Positions 1 through 12,301 of a stretch of 64,000 bases of DNA are shown here, in pieces; the first letter of the stretch is position 1, and every line of letters begins with the position of its first letter. The notes beneath the pieces were generated by a model. That model made no database searches, was not told the origin of the DNA, and was given only the letters and a program-made list of their open reading frames with translations. Origin of the DNA: Eulemur rufifrons (Eukaryota > Chordata > Mammalia > Primates > Lemuridae); contig NC_091000.1 of NCBI RefSeq assembly GCF_041146395.1, positions 15,576,501 through 15,640,500 of the forward strand, read 5' to 3'. The translations under genes were made by a program, and so were the position numbers.

Positions 1-766
1 AGCATGAGGAGTAATTGCAAGGTGAGAAGGGTGGCTTGGGCAGCCGGCCGCAGGGATGGGGGTGGTGGAAGGAGACTTTGCACTGGGCGTAGGGTCCTTC
101 TTAGTACATTCTTCACATTAGTGATTTGATATGTGATAATGAAGTAATAATTCAGATCATCAAGGTAATACAGACTATTTGTTAAAACCTTGTAAGAAAT
201 TGATGGATGTAGCATTTATGTCTAAGGTGTCAAACTTTACCACCAATTCAACGATTGTGATCCTTGCTAGTATACTTTAAAAGATCCTTTTCTAATAGAC
301 TTTAAATAGGGAATAGAGTCATGAGAGGGGCACCCTTGGAAACAGATATACACCTTTTAAATCCTCATTTAGAAAGTACCATTTAAAAATTTTATGCATC
401 AACTGTTTCTTAACCTGCTGTGATTTAATGAAACATTTCTCCCAGAACTGTCATTGATGAAGTCAGGAATTTTCCAGTGGTCCCATAAAAGCATTTCTTT
501 GTTTTTCTTTTCTAGCCAGGTTCTTTAGAGGATTATTAGGTAGCACGAATAGGATAGGTTAAAATAAAGAAATAAAATTGTGCTTTAATTTGTCAGCTTA
601 AGTATTTTTAAATTATTATTGATCCTAAATCATTTTCTGCTTTTATTTTGGGGTGGTTTTTCTTCACTCAGTATATTATACATTAACATCTCATACACAC
701 CTCTTTAATGGTTTTATTACAAAACTATAAATATGTTCCTACATGTTTGTATCCCATATGAGTTGG
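1..766. other. Unassigned AT-rich DNA
   Basis: No gene, recognisable repeat or RNA gene is visible. The first 100 bases are G-rich; the rest is AT-rich with stops in all frames. Confidence 0.6.
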
Positions 767-880
767 TGAATTTTGTGAGGGCAGAGATCATGTCCTATTC
801 ATCCATTTCCTAAATAAAATCACCTTGTATTTGATATAGAGTAAGTGTCCCATACAATTTTACTGAATAAATAAAATATC
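767..880 (+). repeat. L2 LINE 3' end (ancient)
   Basis: The stretch follows the order of the mammalian L2 3' terminus: a 'gagggcagagatcatgtc' block, a gap, 'tagagtaagtg', then 'actgaataaataaa'. It is diverged and truncated, as expected of an element older than the placental radiation. A MIR-related tail is the alternative. Confidence 0.6.
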
Positions 881-1013
881 ACCCAGACAGGATTCTATAA
901 TTAGAGAAATGATATAGCTATGGGACTAGAAATTAACAAGGGTTTTATAAGCCATAAACCAACTTAATTACTTTATATAATATTCACACATTTGTTTATG
1001 TAGGCATACAAAT

Positions 1014-1031
1014 ATATAAATAAATAAATAG
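1014..1031. repeat. Short AAAT/TA simple repeat
   Basis: A short run of TA steps passes into AAAT units. Length varies easily in such tracts. Confidence 0.6.
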
Positions 1032-1181
1032 AAATACAAATAGAAGAAAATTTATGCTTAAGTCTATTAATTTGTGAAGATACACAATATAAAGTCAGCA
1101 GGATACCTTGAAATTTTACAGACATGGCTGATGACAGCAAATTTTCCTGAGTCTAGAATTGACTCAGTTAAAATGGGGAGG

Positions 1182-1485
1182 GGACCGAGGACAATGGCTC
1201 CCCCTATAATCCTAACATGTTGGGAGGCTGAGGCTAGAGGATCACTGGAGGCCAGGAATTTGAGACCAGCCTGGGTAACAGTGAAATGCCATCTATACAA
1301 AACAAAACAAACAAAAAAATTAACCAGGCCCGGTGGTGTGTAGTCCCAACTACTCAGGAGGCTGAGGTGGGAAGATCTGGGAGTTGAGCCTGGGAGTTGA
1401 AGCTTGCAGTGAGCTATGATGATGCCTCTGCATTCCAGTCTGGATGACAGAGCAAGACACTATCTCAAAAAAGAAAAAAATAAAG
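1182..1485 (+). mobile_element. Old Alu (AluJ-like), full dimer
   Basis: Both Alu arms are present: a diverged left end, 'gttgggaggctgaggc', 'gagaccagcctggg', an A-rich linker near 1300-1320, the right arm with 'ctactcaggaggctgagg', and an impure A tail. Many substitutions and loss of CpGs indicate an old AluJ-age copy. An open frame across it is only read-through of Alu sequence. Confidence 0.85.
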
Positions 1486-1599
1486 GGTAGGGTGAAGAAG
1501 ATACAGGTAGTTATATCTATTCCTCAAGATTAAAGGGGTAGCTAGGAATACCTTAACACAAATAGTCAAGGGGATATACATAAAACTTAGTAAATCTAG

Positions 1600-1862
1600 A
1601 GTAATTTTCAACTGGGACCAATTTCCTCCCACCTCCAATCCCCGCACCCCCTCACCGCTCCTTGGAGACATTTACATTTGTCAACGTCTGGGGACATTTT
1701 TGTTGCCACAGTCTAGGGGTGGGATGCTGTTGGAAGCTAGTGAGTAGAGGACAAGGGTAATGTTGGATGTCCCACTACCATGCACAGGGCAGCCCCTCCT
1801 CTCTTATCAAAGAATTATCTTGTCTAACGTTTCAACGGTGCCAAGGTTAAGAAAGCTTGAAC
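1600..1862 (+). mobile_element. MER5A-type hAT (Charlie) DNA transposon remnant
   Basis: The segment runs in MER5A order: 'ttttcaactggga', 'gtctggggacatttttg', 'tgccacagtctaggggtggg', 'gctagtgagtagagg', 'caaagaattatc' and 'gtgccaaggttaagaaa'. MER5A is a short non-autonomous hAT element without coding capacity. Both ends are nearly reached, so this copy is close to full length. Confidence 0.85.
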
Positions 1863-2483
1863 TAGAGAATAGCAGTCTGTAGAAAATAAGCAAAGTTCCC
1901 ATTTGAGTGTCCTTTCTCAAATAAATAATCTCAAATAAATAAATAGGAAGACACTCTTCTAGAGAAATAGAATATATTAGTTTAAATGCATCTTTTAAAA
2001 CTTTGGATGAATGTGTTTTTTCAAACAAGTTATAAATAGTCTTAATATGACTGGTTATTAAATTATATCCAAAAACTAGATCCTAGTGGTTTTGCATATA
2101 TTAAAAATGAATAGTCATTTATTTTCTGATCTGCTATACTTCATATTTGTTCTTTTATATAACTACTGTATACTTAATTTGGATGCTTGCTACTAGAATG
2201 AAGGGCCTGTTTATTAACTGATTTTGTACATTATCTAGTACAATAAGGAAACAAAAAAGAAGACACCATATTTTCCAAATACAGGTAAAATTTCATACCA
2301 GTTTTCACTAGAAAGAAAATTTAATTTTTTTACAATTTTTGGCTTAATCCAAATATAAGATATTTTGTGGAACAAAAATCAGAGGAGAAAATGATGTGTT
2401 TACCTTACACTTGTGAACATATCTAGAACTGGAGCTGTATCACTGAGTTGGGATATTGTTGTTTACCAATCAGTTTAGTAAAA
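1863..2483. other. Unassigned DNA with a small tandem duplication
   Basis: No gene or known repeat is recognised. Near 1917-1944 a 'ctcaaataaataa' unit occurs twice almost in tandem. The rest is AT-rich and open to stops. Confidence 0.5.
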
Positions 2484-2768
2484 ATGGCAGTCAAGAAAAC
2501 AGATATTTATCCAAAAGTCAAAGAAACTGAAATTCTAACAAACAAACAGACAAAAAATACCACAGCTGGATTATTAAACCTGAGAATTGAAAGTAGACTA
2601 AAGGCAGAAATAAACAAAGGCACATTTCAGAAGTTGTATTTGAGTCCTAAAGATCAGCCTAATATGGATGAAAATCGAGACGTGTTTTCTTCAAATATAA
2701 AGAAGCAAATTCCTTCACTTTATTTAAGACTCCAAATCTTTTGGGAGGTGCAAGACCAAGTTTTATAG
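2484..2768 (+). pseudogene. Unrecognised 94-codon open frame, possible relic exon or pseudogene
   Basis: An ATG at 2484 sits in a favourable context (A at -3, G at +4) and opens a 94-residue frame. The predicted peptide is lysine-rich and hydrophilic, beginning MAVKKTDIYPKVKETE, and does not resemble L1, Alu or transposase protein. It has no signal peptide or membrane segment. There is no poly-A tail or target duplication to mark it as a processed copy, and no clear flanking splice signals. AT-rich DNA can produce such a frame by chance, although 285 bases is long for this composition. I do not recognise a family; it may be noncoding. Confidence 0.2.
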
Positions 2769-5599
2769 AATAAAACCATCAAGTTCAAATGAGGAAGTGT
2801 TGCACCTTCAAGAACAAAAGGGCTGAATCACCTCCAGGATTGATATCGGAAAACACATGTGAAACATGGAGGTCATAGTAGTTCTCGAGGTGTTGAGGTG
2901 GGCAGCACAACATGTTAGTGAGCACAAACAACCTGTGTGTGTTCATTTATTCATCTTTAATGGAGAATGGAATTGCCTCTAGGTCACAGTAGGCTCTTGA
3001 AAGGTGCAGAATAGGTTCACTGATCTGATCATCTATCCTCTGGCAAACGTTGCTGTCGTAGGGAGAATATTAGCAGGTAAAGGAAAGCAGTTTCTACCCA
3101 ATGAATGATTTGGATAATTCCCTCTTATACAACAAATGAAGAATAGAATATATACATATACATATATGCACATATATTTGACCTTCACTATAAATTTAAT
3201 TTTTATATAGTATATATTGATGCTTTTCTGATCTTTGCTAGAAATATTTGCTCTTTATTACATTTTTAGGAGTATATATATAAAAAAACACAATATTCTC
3301 AGTTGAGAATTGACAATGTAGAATTCTCATAGAGCAAAGGATCTTTCCAAAAATATATTTTATTTCACTTTTAGTTTCAGGGTTCTGGTTCAATATATAT
3401 GCTGAGTTTTAACACATTTTTAGTGAATTTTGCTTTGCTTAAAGCTGTCGGTTGCAATTATATGTAGACAAGTATTCATACATTACATTTTACCTGTAGA
3501 GAGAACTGAATACTATTTTAAAATAAGATTACCTCTAGTTGCAAACTGGAACAACCGCAGAGCACTCTAATATCCAATTGGCACTTCATTAAATCTTTTC
3601 AAAATTACTTAGAATTTGTTGGATGAAACATTTGCTAGAAATCATTGCTAATGTAGCCTCTTAAATAACTTCAAAATGAACTGGTACATTTCCATTAAGC
3701 AGTCTTAATGAACAATTTAAGAAGGAAAATACTCCAGCATTTTATATGGCTTTTTTCTCCTTCAAATTTTCTTTATGTGGTTGATTATTTAAAAAAAAAT
3801 ACTAATTTTCACAACTAGGAAACTTGCTGATAATAGAATAATTTCTCAAGAAAATTCTGGTACCCTGAGATCCTACTGGCCACTTCTTGGGGAGACCAGT
3901 CTTTGAAATGTGGAATTTTCAGGGGTGCTTTATGCAATGAGCTTTTCTTGCCCATTCCAGATCTCTTTAGCACTTTGGGGGGGGGGGGCTGGTGACTGCT
4001 TAAATATAGTACAAATTTTTATTCCATTCACAATGCCCAGTCACCTAAAGAAAGTAAGAAAAATAATGAAACAAAACTTTTTTGACCTTCTGTTAAACAA
4101 ATAACTTTTTTGAATACCTACATTATTAACTTTTATATACCAATATAAAACTGTTACCATAGATGTGTCCCCAAGACTAATTCTCCAGACTTTATATAGA
4201 ACAAATGAAATTCATTAATTTGATTTCATCTGTTCAGTTTCTACGTAATCTAGTGTCATATGAGGAGCAGCAGAGCTCAATGACATTTTGGGTTTTGTTG
4301 TTGTTTGTATCTTTGCTTTTAAAATTGTGTTTGCAGCATGACGATCTTCCTAGTTATATAAAATAGAAGTATTCTATAGGAAAAGTGGTGTTAGCAGCAA
4401 CCTTCTTTGGGTTTAGCAACAGCGTGGCTAACCATTAATAGTTTCGCAGAGTTCTTGGGTAGAGGGGAGCTAGTTGGCATAAGGAATCCAGTGAACTTCC
4501 AGGGGAGCCCCAGTCCCCTTGTTTTCCTGGAGCAGAACTATGACACCCTTATTGAGAAGTGAACAAGATGACTCTGCCCTATCACTGCAGAAGATGAAGG
4601 CAAATAAGACCCTCAAGTAAACCTGCAATGGCTTGAAAGAGACAAGACCGGTGGACCAACTCTGAGACGAGTGTCCTCTGTCGAGGTAGGGGTGGCTGGG
4701 GGTTGGGAACAGGGAAGGCGTCAAGGGTTCAGTTATCTTTGTCTCTCTTATAGGTGAGACAGGTTTTGGTCTCTCTTAAAATGCATCTTTTTTTTTTTTA
4801 TTATTCTTTTTTTAAGGTGTTAGGAGTGATAATTCTCCAAAGTTTTATTTTAAAAGGATCTGTATATCTAAAATTGCTTTCAAATGGTTTTCTGTGAACA
4901 TAATTGATTTTATCTTTAAGTTTAAATTTCACTATGTAGAAGACAAAATTCTGAGATTTTAAATACTAAGTTATATTTCAAGGAAATGTTTTTGTTGTAT
5001 TCTTTGAGTATCATTTCTACTGTGTGTGGAGAATGGTTCATTTATACATGCTGAGTTCAGTGAAAGCACACTGGTGGGTTCTCCGTTTAAGGAGTATTGG
5101 GGGAAGAACTTTCATTCTATTCTAATGACAATAATAACAGCTCAAGTTCGACTGGGTCTGATGTGTAGAAATGAGACTCTGAAGTAGTCAGCTCTACAAG
5201 GAAGAAATTAAACTCACAATTATGTTTGTTTGGAAGCCTGAGATTGTGGTGTAGATTCTGCAAAATAGAAACAACTAGTTCATCCAAATCAATCCAAACC
5301 TAATACCAGTTAATTATCGGATTTTTACAAATAAATTTTGTTTGTGTTTCATAATTCAGTTCAGTTATACTTTTTTCAAGAGGTGCTGCTTTGTTTACAA
5401 CCCTTCGTGGCCAGTGATAAATCAAAGTCCAGACCGTATAAAAGTCTTTATTTCACATCAGAGAGTGAGAATTATTTAAATATAAATATTTTTAGAAAAC
5501 ACACCAGGCACATAAGGTAAACACATGTTTAAAAACCTTAAACAAATGTTTAATTTTATAACTGATGGATGGAAACAAAAAATGTGTGTTTGCTCCTTA
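2769..5599. other. Unassigned DNA
   Basis: No gene or confidently recognised repeat was found. It holds a TA-rich tract near 3150-3180, an 11-base G run at about 3977-3987, and a T run near 4789-4799. A GC-richer patch at 4440-4740 has an 84-codon frame on the minus strand with no recognisable motif. Confidence 0.5.
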
Positions 5600-6998
5600 C
5601 CTTCTTAGATTAGGAGAACTGTCTTCATAAAGAAGTCAATGCCAGGCTTCTACACTTCAAAGGACAAACTTTCTCTCTTTTTAGGAGCTAATGCAGCTGG
5701 CTACGTTATGTTGAAGCCAAATGCTCTTTTACTATTCCAAAAATTGTAGGACTCTTAAGAATTATGTTCATCTATTCTGCCTGTACTTTATAAATGGAAT
5801 AACAACACCTAGATGGCAGCACATCTGTTTATGGAATGGTTTATTGAATATTTTAATCTCACTGTTAAGACCTACTGCTCAGAAAAAAAGATTCTTTTCA
5901 AAATATTACTGCCCTTTGACAATGTACCTGGTCACCTCAGAGCTCTGATGAAGATGTACTGTACAAGAAGATGAATGTTTTCATATCTGCTAACACAACA
6001 TCCATTTTGAAGCCCATGGATTAAGGAGTAATTTTTACTTTAAAGTCTAGCTATTTACTAAATGCGGTTTGGAAGACTATAGGTGCCAAAGATAGTGATT
6101 TCTCTGAGGGATCTAGGCAAAATTAATTGAAAACCTTACGGAAAGGACTCACCATTCCAGATGCCGTTAACAACTTTTGTGATTCGTGGGAGAAGGTCAA
6201 AAGGTCAAAATTAAGAGGATTTTGAAAGAAGTAGATTCCAAACCTTATGGATGACTTTGAGAGGCTCAAGACTTCAGTGAAGGAGGTAACTGAAGAAATA
6301 GCAAGAAAACTAGAATTCAGCGTGCAGCCTGAAGATGTGACTGAATTGCTTCAATCTCATGACAAACTTTCATGGATGAGAGTTGCTTCTCATGGATGAG
6401 CAAAGAAAGTGGATTCTCGAGATGGAAGCTACTCCTGGTGAAGATGGTGTGAATATTGTTGAAATGACAAGGGGTTTATAATATTCCATAAACTTAGTTG
6501 ATAAAGCAGTGGCAGGGTTTGAAAGAATTGACTCCAATTTTGAAAGAAGTTTTACTGTGGGTAAATATGCTATCAAACAGCATTACGTGCTACAGAGAAA
6601 GGAAGGAGGAACGGAAGAGTCAATAGATGTGGCAAACTTCACTACTGTCTTATTTTAAGAAATTGCCACAGCCACTCCAGCTTTCAGCAACCAAAACCCT
6701 ATTCAGTCTGCAGCTGTCAACATCAGTGCAAGGCCCGCCATCAGCAAAAAGGTTATGACTCCCTGAAGGCTCAGATAATCGTTAGCATTTTAAACAACAA
6801 GATATTTTTAAATTAAAGTTTGCACATTGTTTTTGTTAGAAATAATGATATTTCACCCTTAATGGACTACAGTATAGTATAAACATAACTTTTACATACA
6901 CCGGGAAACCAAAATATTTGTGTGACTTGCTTTATTTTGGTATTTGCTTTATTGCAGTGGTCTAGAACTAAACCCATAATATTTCTGAGGTGTGGCTG
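5600..6998 (+). mobile_element. Tigger1 (pogo-like) DNA transposon, 5'-truncated, dead transposase
   Basis: This is the distal part of a Tigger1 element. The order is transposase catalytic-core coding, C-terminal coding, 3' untranslated region and terminal inverted repeat. Recognisable blocks include 'agggctaatgcagctgg'-like sequence near 5690, 'cctactgctcagaaaaaaag' near 5871, the 'gacaatgtacctggtcac' segment near 5917 corresponding to the catalytic Asp region, and 'ggattaaggagtaattt' near 6019. The end at 6967-6998 matches the pogo inverted repeat and is followed by the TA target. Frameshifts and stops break the frame throughout: 5721-5948 keeps only one fragment. The 5' inverted repeat and DNA-binding part are missing. 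It is old and cannot be mobile. Confidence 0.9.
5721..5948 (+). pseudogene. Tigger1 transposase fragment (DDE core, broken)
   Basis: A 75-codon open piece within the Tigger1 element. Its middle encodes a stretch like the transposase core ('[13 protein letters not shown]'). A frameshift then moves the catalytic 'DN.PGH' region of the family out of frame, so the Asp is lost from this reading. It is domesticated-looking only by chance; substitutions and stops on both sides argue for decay. Confidence 0.7.
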
Positions 6999-8109
6999 TA
7001 TTCTTCCCCCCAGAATTTCTTTCATGATTTTTGGTCTCTGATTAGAAGACACACAACAACCATTGTTCACCTTTTTGTCTTTTCTTGAATAGACTAACAG
7101 GGCCACCATGCTCTCATAATAACCTGCTCCTGCAGAAAATGAGAATTGTTTCCAAAAAGTCACTTTTTATTTTTGTGTCTTAACTTTTTCACTTGAGAAA
7201 TAAAAAAAGATTTAGGAGAGACACATTTGCCTAACACTTCAGAAGAGCTTTGGGGATAGTGGATAATGAAACAATGATTTTTAAAACACTAGGAGATTTG
7301 GAGATAAAAGTTGCTGTGAGATGCAAAGATGATAAGAATTTTAGGCAAACAGCTCATTTAATAGCCATTTGCAAGAGAGGTTTAATTCTAACAAGTGCTG
7401 AAAAAAGTGCTTCGACTTAGCTCTTAAAGTCCAAGTGATTATTTTAGGACTTTAAAAAATGCCAACTTGGATAGAAAACAAATAAACAAGTCATAAATAC
7501 GTCACCTTTGCTAAAAATCAAATTCTATTTCCTAAATTTAAAGTGTAGTAGGATTGGTTACTCTGTAAGAAAGCAAACCAAAAAAGTGCCAAAGAAAGCA
7601 GAAATCTGCATGTTTCATAACAACAGAAGTGTAGTTATAGAAGCATAAAAATAAGATCATGAAACACATTCCATTTCCCAAATTCTTCAATATAGCTTTA
7701 AGGTACCAGATAGCAGGAGCAGGAGGTACATGTTTCTATATTTAATATTGGAAAAGAGAATATAATAATTATAAACACAGGTAAAAATGTCCTTTGTTTT
7801 TATCATGTTAGTAAAATATTGCGTTGACCTAAATTTTAATTCTACATAGAGTTGGATTGCTTTTTAAAAACTAACATACATTTTTTGCAGACAGTTCTTT
7901 AGGAACTTAGTTATTTAGCTTGAATGAAGATATATTTACAAAGTATAATCTTTTTCTCAAAACAAGAGATAATGTTTTCCTTAAATTCTCCTCAAGTAAG
8001 ACCTATTATCCAAGTAAATAATTCTTATTCTTATTTTCTGTGCAATGCCTTTTGGTTACCTACATCCATTCTCAGGGAAAAGGCAAACGTTCTTATTTTA
8101 GAAATATAT
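6999..8109. other. Unassigned DNA after Tigger1
   Basis: No gene or clear repeat was recognised. Minus-strand and plus-strand frames of 68-98 codons here are interrupted and have no motif; one overlaps the Tigger1 end. Confidence 0.45.
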
Positions 8110-8263
8110 ATATTTTTTGTTTTAAAATAGTTTAAGACTCACAATAAGCCACACAAATACTACAGAGACTTCTGTACCTTTTGCCCAGCTTTTCCAGTTA
8201 TGATACCTTCCAAATAACATGGTCAAAACCAGAAAACTAACACTGGTGAAATAATATTAATTT
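8110..8263 (-). mobile_element. Old L1M 3' untranslated fragment
   Basis: The blocks 'agtttaagactcacaataag', 'agcttttccagttatgata' and 'ggtcaaaaccagaaaacta' follow the order of an old L1M 3' untranslated region read in antisense. The fragment is short and diverged. Confidence 0.5.
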
Positions 8264-8397
8264 AGTTATAGGCAAAGGCAAACTTTTAAGTATTCTAAGT
8301 TTTAAATCACTACATCGAAATTATATATACGCGCACACACACACACATACACATACATGTACATATATGACTTAAAAGTTTGCCTTTGCCTATAACT
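8264..8397. repeat. Perfect 28-bp inverted repeat flanking a CA tract
   Basis: Arm 8264-8291 (starting 'agttataggcaaaggc') is the exact reverse complement of 8370-8397. The 78-base spacer holds a CA/TACA microsatellite (about 8330-8358). Neither arm extends beyond 28 bases. Perfect arms in a diverged background suggest recent origin by template switching or gene conversion. Confidence 0.95.
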
Positions 8398-9180
8398 GTG
8401 TTAAATTGAGTTTATTATGTGTGTGTATGTTTAATTGAGATGTGGTTTTATTCTTTGAGACAAAGATAAACAGAAGAATGGGTAGTAAATGACTTTAATT
8501 CACATGAAAAGTAGGCAAATTTAATATTTATCTTGCCATGTAAGCTCCTTAACCCCCTGCTATGCATTTTATTCTGCTTACCACCTCTAGACACTTTATT
8601 CTTATCACAATTATTGCTGTTTTCTTTGGCCATACATAGCCTCATTACCCTTCTTCCCTTCCAACTTCTTACTGAATGTCCACACATTCCGCTCTGATAA
8701 CTTGCAGCCAGCATTACTCCAATAACTGGCTCAGGGTCCTCTGCCCCAAGACTAATTGCTGCCTGCGCTCCTGCTACACAACCTATATTTTGTATGTTTT
8801 AGTACTGATGCATAAATTGTATGTTTTTTTATTACTAGAAATGACTTCTATTATATCGTGCATATTTGTCTTCTTATTGCAATAGATCACAAACTGCAAA
8901 AGTAGAGGGACCATTTCTTCCATCCTTTTGAATTCCCCTAAAAGCACAACCAGTTATGTGTATGGTGAAGCCTAAAGGTGCTTGTTGAATGCAGGCCTAC
9001 CTTTGACACTGAATGCAAATGGGGCAATTATCGAAGGACACATTTGCTTTTGAAACCATTTCAAGAAACAAACATTTAAATGGAAGTTTCAGGAACAATC
9101 CACATTTATTTAGAAAATACTTCTGTTTGGAATAATAAATTTGAGAGTTAAAAAAAGGTAGAAAGTCAAGAAAAATTATA
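8398..9180. other. Unassigned DNA
   Basis: No gene or known repeat is recognised. Short frames on both strands near 8448-8885 carry no motif. It ends at the target duplication of the next Alu. Confidence 0.5.
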
Positions 9181-9553
<373 letters not shown>

Positions 9554-9689
9554 AAAAAATTGAACCTAAAGCTTAAGACTAAAATGCTAAAACAAATTAA
9601 AATCCAAAATGCACATATCATAAAATTAGTAGGAGAAGTACAAAAATCTATTGGTAAAACACACAAAACCCCTCAAAACCAAAACTCTT

Positions 9690-10010
9690 GGCATAGTCTT
9701 CCTGGGGCCTCTGAGCTGCCATGTAAGAAGTCCAACTACTAGAATGCCCTTGGATGGGATCATATGCAAGTGTTTTGGTTAATAGTCCCACCTGAGCCCC
9801 ACCTTCCAACTCCCCTGCCGAGGAGGCATCTGACCAGTGAACAATTCTGTCCTTGACCCTCCAGAGGAGACCCTACACCAGCTGAATATCTCTATTTGAT
9901 CTCTGTCAACACCATGTGACAAGAAGAATTACCTTGCCAAGCTCTGCCCAAATTCCTGCTCACACAATTATGAGAATAAAATGTTTCTTCTTTTCAGCCA
10001 CTAAAATATG
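9690..10010 (+). mobile_element. MLT1-type MaLR LTR, 3' portion
   Basis: The stretch carries the second half of an MLT1 LTR: 'gccatgtaagaagtccaact', 'gaccctacaccagctga', 'cccaaattcctgctcacac', 'ttatgagaataaaatgtttc' with the AATAAA-type signal, and 'cagccactaaa'. No internal retroviral sequence follows, so it is a solo, truncated LTR. Confidence 0.75.
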
Positions 10011-10153
10011 AGAAAGAATGGACATTCAATTTAACATGAGGTAGCAATGCAGACTTTACACTAACAATAAACCATTTAAAAAATAATTTTATGATTGCTG
10101 CTGCAATACAATAAATATTGGGATATGAACACATGTGTGTGTGTATGACCCAT

Positions 10154-10625
10154 GAGGAGTCTTCAAAAGGTCATGGAAAATGTGTATTGTGAAAAAATTA
10201 TGCATGAATTTCAGAAGCTTTTTACACCAAAATAAACTCACATTAACTTGTTAAAACATGTCTTAACAGGATCTAGTTTGAAGTCACTTGAGGCAGTCAG
10301 AAGGATAAGACATCACTTGGAAAAGCACTTCTGTCAAAGCAACATGAATTATGCTGAAATTGAAGCAAGAACAAACACCAAATTCAACCATTCATGGTGA
10401 AGTTTGGGTAGAAGAATGGTGAAATCATCGATGCTTTGTAAAAGGTTTATGAGGACAATGTCTCAAAGAAATCAGCAGTTTATTAATGAATAACTCATTA
10501 AAAGGGATGAGATGATGTTGAAGACGAAGCCTGCAGCGGCAGACCATCCACGTCAATTTGCGAGGAAAACAATCATCTTCTTCACGTAGACGACAAGCAA
10601 AGGACCAGAAAGACTGTGTGACTTG
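10154..10625 (+). mobile_element. MARNA-type mariner, 5' half
   Basis: The order matches the start of the mammalian MARNA mariner: terminal 'gagtcttcaaaaggtcatgg', 'accaaaataaactcacatta', 'gatctagtttgaagtcactt', 'ggataagacatcacttgg', then N-terminal transposase coding with 'aatgaattatgctgaaattg' and the 'aagcctgcagcggcagacca' block (SGRPS-like). The catalytic half is missing and stops break the frame. An ancient, inactive copy. Confidence 0.8.
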
Positions 10626-10959
10626 TCAAAGATCCAACAATTATAATATCGAAAGTCATATTCTAATTTGTAATTTAAGTTTTAAAATTTGAATTTCAAA
10701 ATACTTTGTACATATATAATAGTACAGGAAATAATGTAAAAAATAGATACCTACCAATTGCTGAGGTATTTAACTGACGATCATAGTTTGTCATATTTAT
10801 TTCAGATCTCTACCTTTAAGAAGACAAGAAAAGAAAAAGAGGAAGAATACTGATTTTCTAGTGCAATATTCTTTTCACAACACCCTGCTGCCTGTCTTAC
10901 AGCTTGGAATTATTGTAGATTTTTATTTCTGTAAAAGGTTAGTAAGTTTACTTCTTAGA
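10626..10959. other. Unassigned DNA
   Basis: No gene or repeat is recognised in this AT-rich gap. Confidence 0.5.
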
Positions 10960-11130
10960 GGACTTTCATCTATTAGCACATTTGATTCTCCCCATATACT
11001 TGGGAGACAGGGCATACATTACAATCTGTATTTTATAAACAAGTGAAGCATAAAAATATTAACTGATTTGCCTAAGATGTCAAAGTGATTAAAAAAAAAC
11101 TGGCCAATCTCTGACTGCACATGTCTTGGT
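10960..11130 (-). repeat. MIR SINE (ancient), antisense
   Basis: The pattern 'attagcacatttgattctcc', 'tgtattttataaacaagtg', 'actgatttgcctaagatgtc' follows an antisense MIR core (last region, fraction to genomic 'cccattttacagatgaggaa' and 'ttgcccaaggtca' positions). Highly diverged. Confidence 0.55.
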
Positions 11131-11501
11131 GCGCCCTGCTGCATAAGTCATAAAGTCATAAGTCAATATCAGAATATGAGAACAATGTAAAGAGAAATGC
11201 ATCTTGAAGCACAGTTAGAATTCCAAATTTTTAGAATCTAAACTTACCAATATTTGACCATCACCAGAGTTGCAAACTCATCTAGAAAATCTTTATAATC
11301 CTTTCAGACTCTCAAAAACTATTAAATGTTTCTTTATCTTTGAATATCATTTTACGATTCTCAAATGCATTCATATAGTATCTTTATTGAATCATCAGTT
11401 AGTAATGTAAATAACTAAGTAAATAAATAATCCTACAAAGCAGGAATTTGTTGGTAATGCTTTTACCAATGAGAAAGTGGGATAGCCGAAAATTCACGTT
11501 A

Positions 11502-11955
11502 ACAGTGTATGAGTGTTCCTATCCCTCCACGTCCACGTCAACATTTATTGTTTTGGGACTTCTAGTTAAAAGCCGTTCTCACTGGACTTAAGTGATATCT
11601 CGTTGTGGTTTTGATTTGCATTTCCCTGATTATTAGAAATGTTGAGTATTTTTTCACATGTTTCTTGGCCATTAGTCTATCTTCTTTGAAAAGTTTCTGT
11701 TCATGCCCTTTGCCCACTTTTTAATGGAGTTGTCGCTTTTTCTCCTGCTGATTTTTTTGAGTTCTTTGTAGATTCTGGTTATTAGCTCTTTATGAGATGT
11801 ATAACTTATGACTATTTTCTCCCATTCTGTAGGTTGTCTATTTGCTCTGTTGATTATTACCTTAGCTGTGCAGAAGCTTTTAAATTTAATCGAGGCCCAT
11901 TTTTTTTTTATTTTTGATGTTGCTATAATTGCCAATATTTGCCCTTAATTTTGAT
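11502..11955 (-). pseudogene. L1 ORF2 C-terminal fragment
   Basis: Read on the minus strand, 11672-11935 keeps an open piece containing 'ANRQPTEWEKI', 'LITRIYKELKKI' and '[13 protein letters not shown]', the conserved stretch of L1 ORF2 between the reverse transcriptase and the Cys-rich end. Both L1 ends and the endonuclease and reverse transcriptase parts are absent. The same ORF2 section recurs at 28675-29300. Confidence 0.9.
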
Positions 11956-12272
11956 CATTCATTCCATGTGTGGTTAGAAACAGATCTCTATGTAATACAC
12001 AGTCCCCACAACATTTTTGACATGACATCAAGTTGCAGATGAAATGTTAAGTTAACCATTTAGGTGCCAGTTTTTAATAACTTTGATTCTACTTTCAGCT
12101 CACCTTGCCCATGGCCTGTGAGTTTATTCTTGTTACCACAATGAACAGAAACTTATTTATTTTTAATTTGGGTTCTAGATCAAATGAAGTAACTTAGAAT
12201 TCCCTCTGCACTTTAAAGATGGAAACAGGAGAGTTGTTGGCCGCAATAATCAACCTTGCTTTATGGATAACT

Positions 12273-12301
12273 ACACATACCAAGAGAGTCTTGGTATGTG
12301 T
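12273..12301. repeat. Perfect 13-bp hairpin with 3-base loop
   Basis: 'acacataccaaga' at 12273-12285 is exactly complementary to 12289-12301, with loop GAG. Such a tight stem in DNA or RNA is unusual for random sequence of this composition. Confidence 0.9.

Noticed and set aside
5812..5828. CTCF-like 'cctagatggcagcac'
   Set aside because: It lies in Tigger1 transposase coding sequence and matches that consensus.
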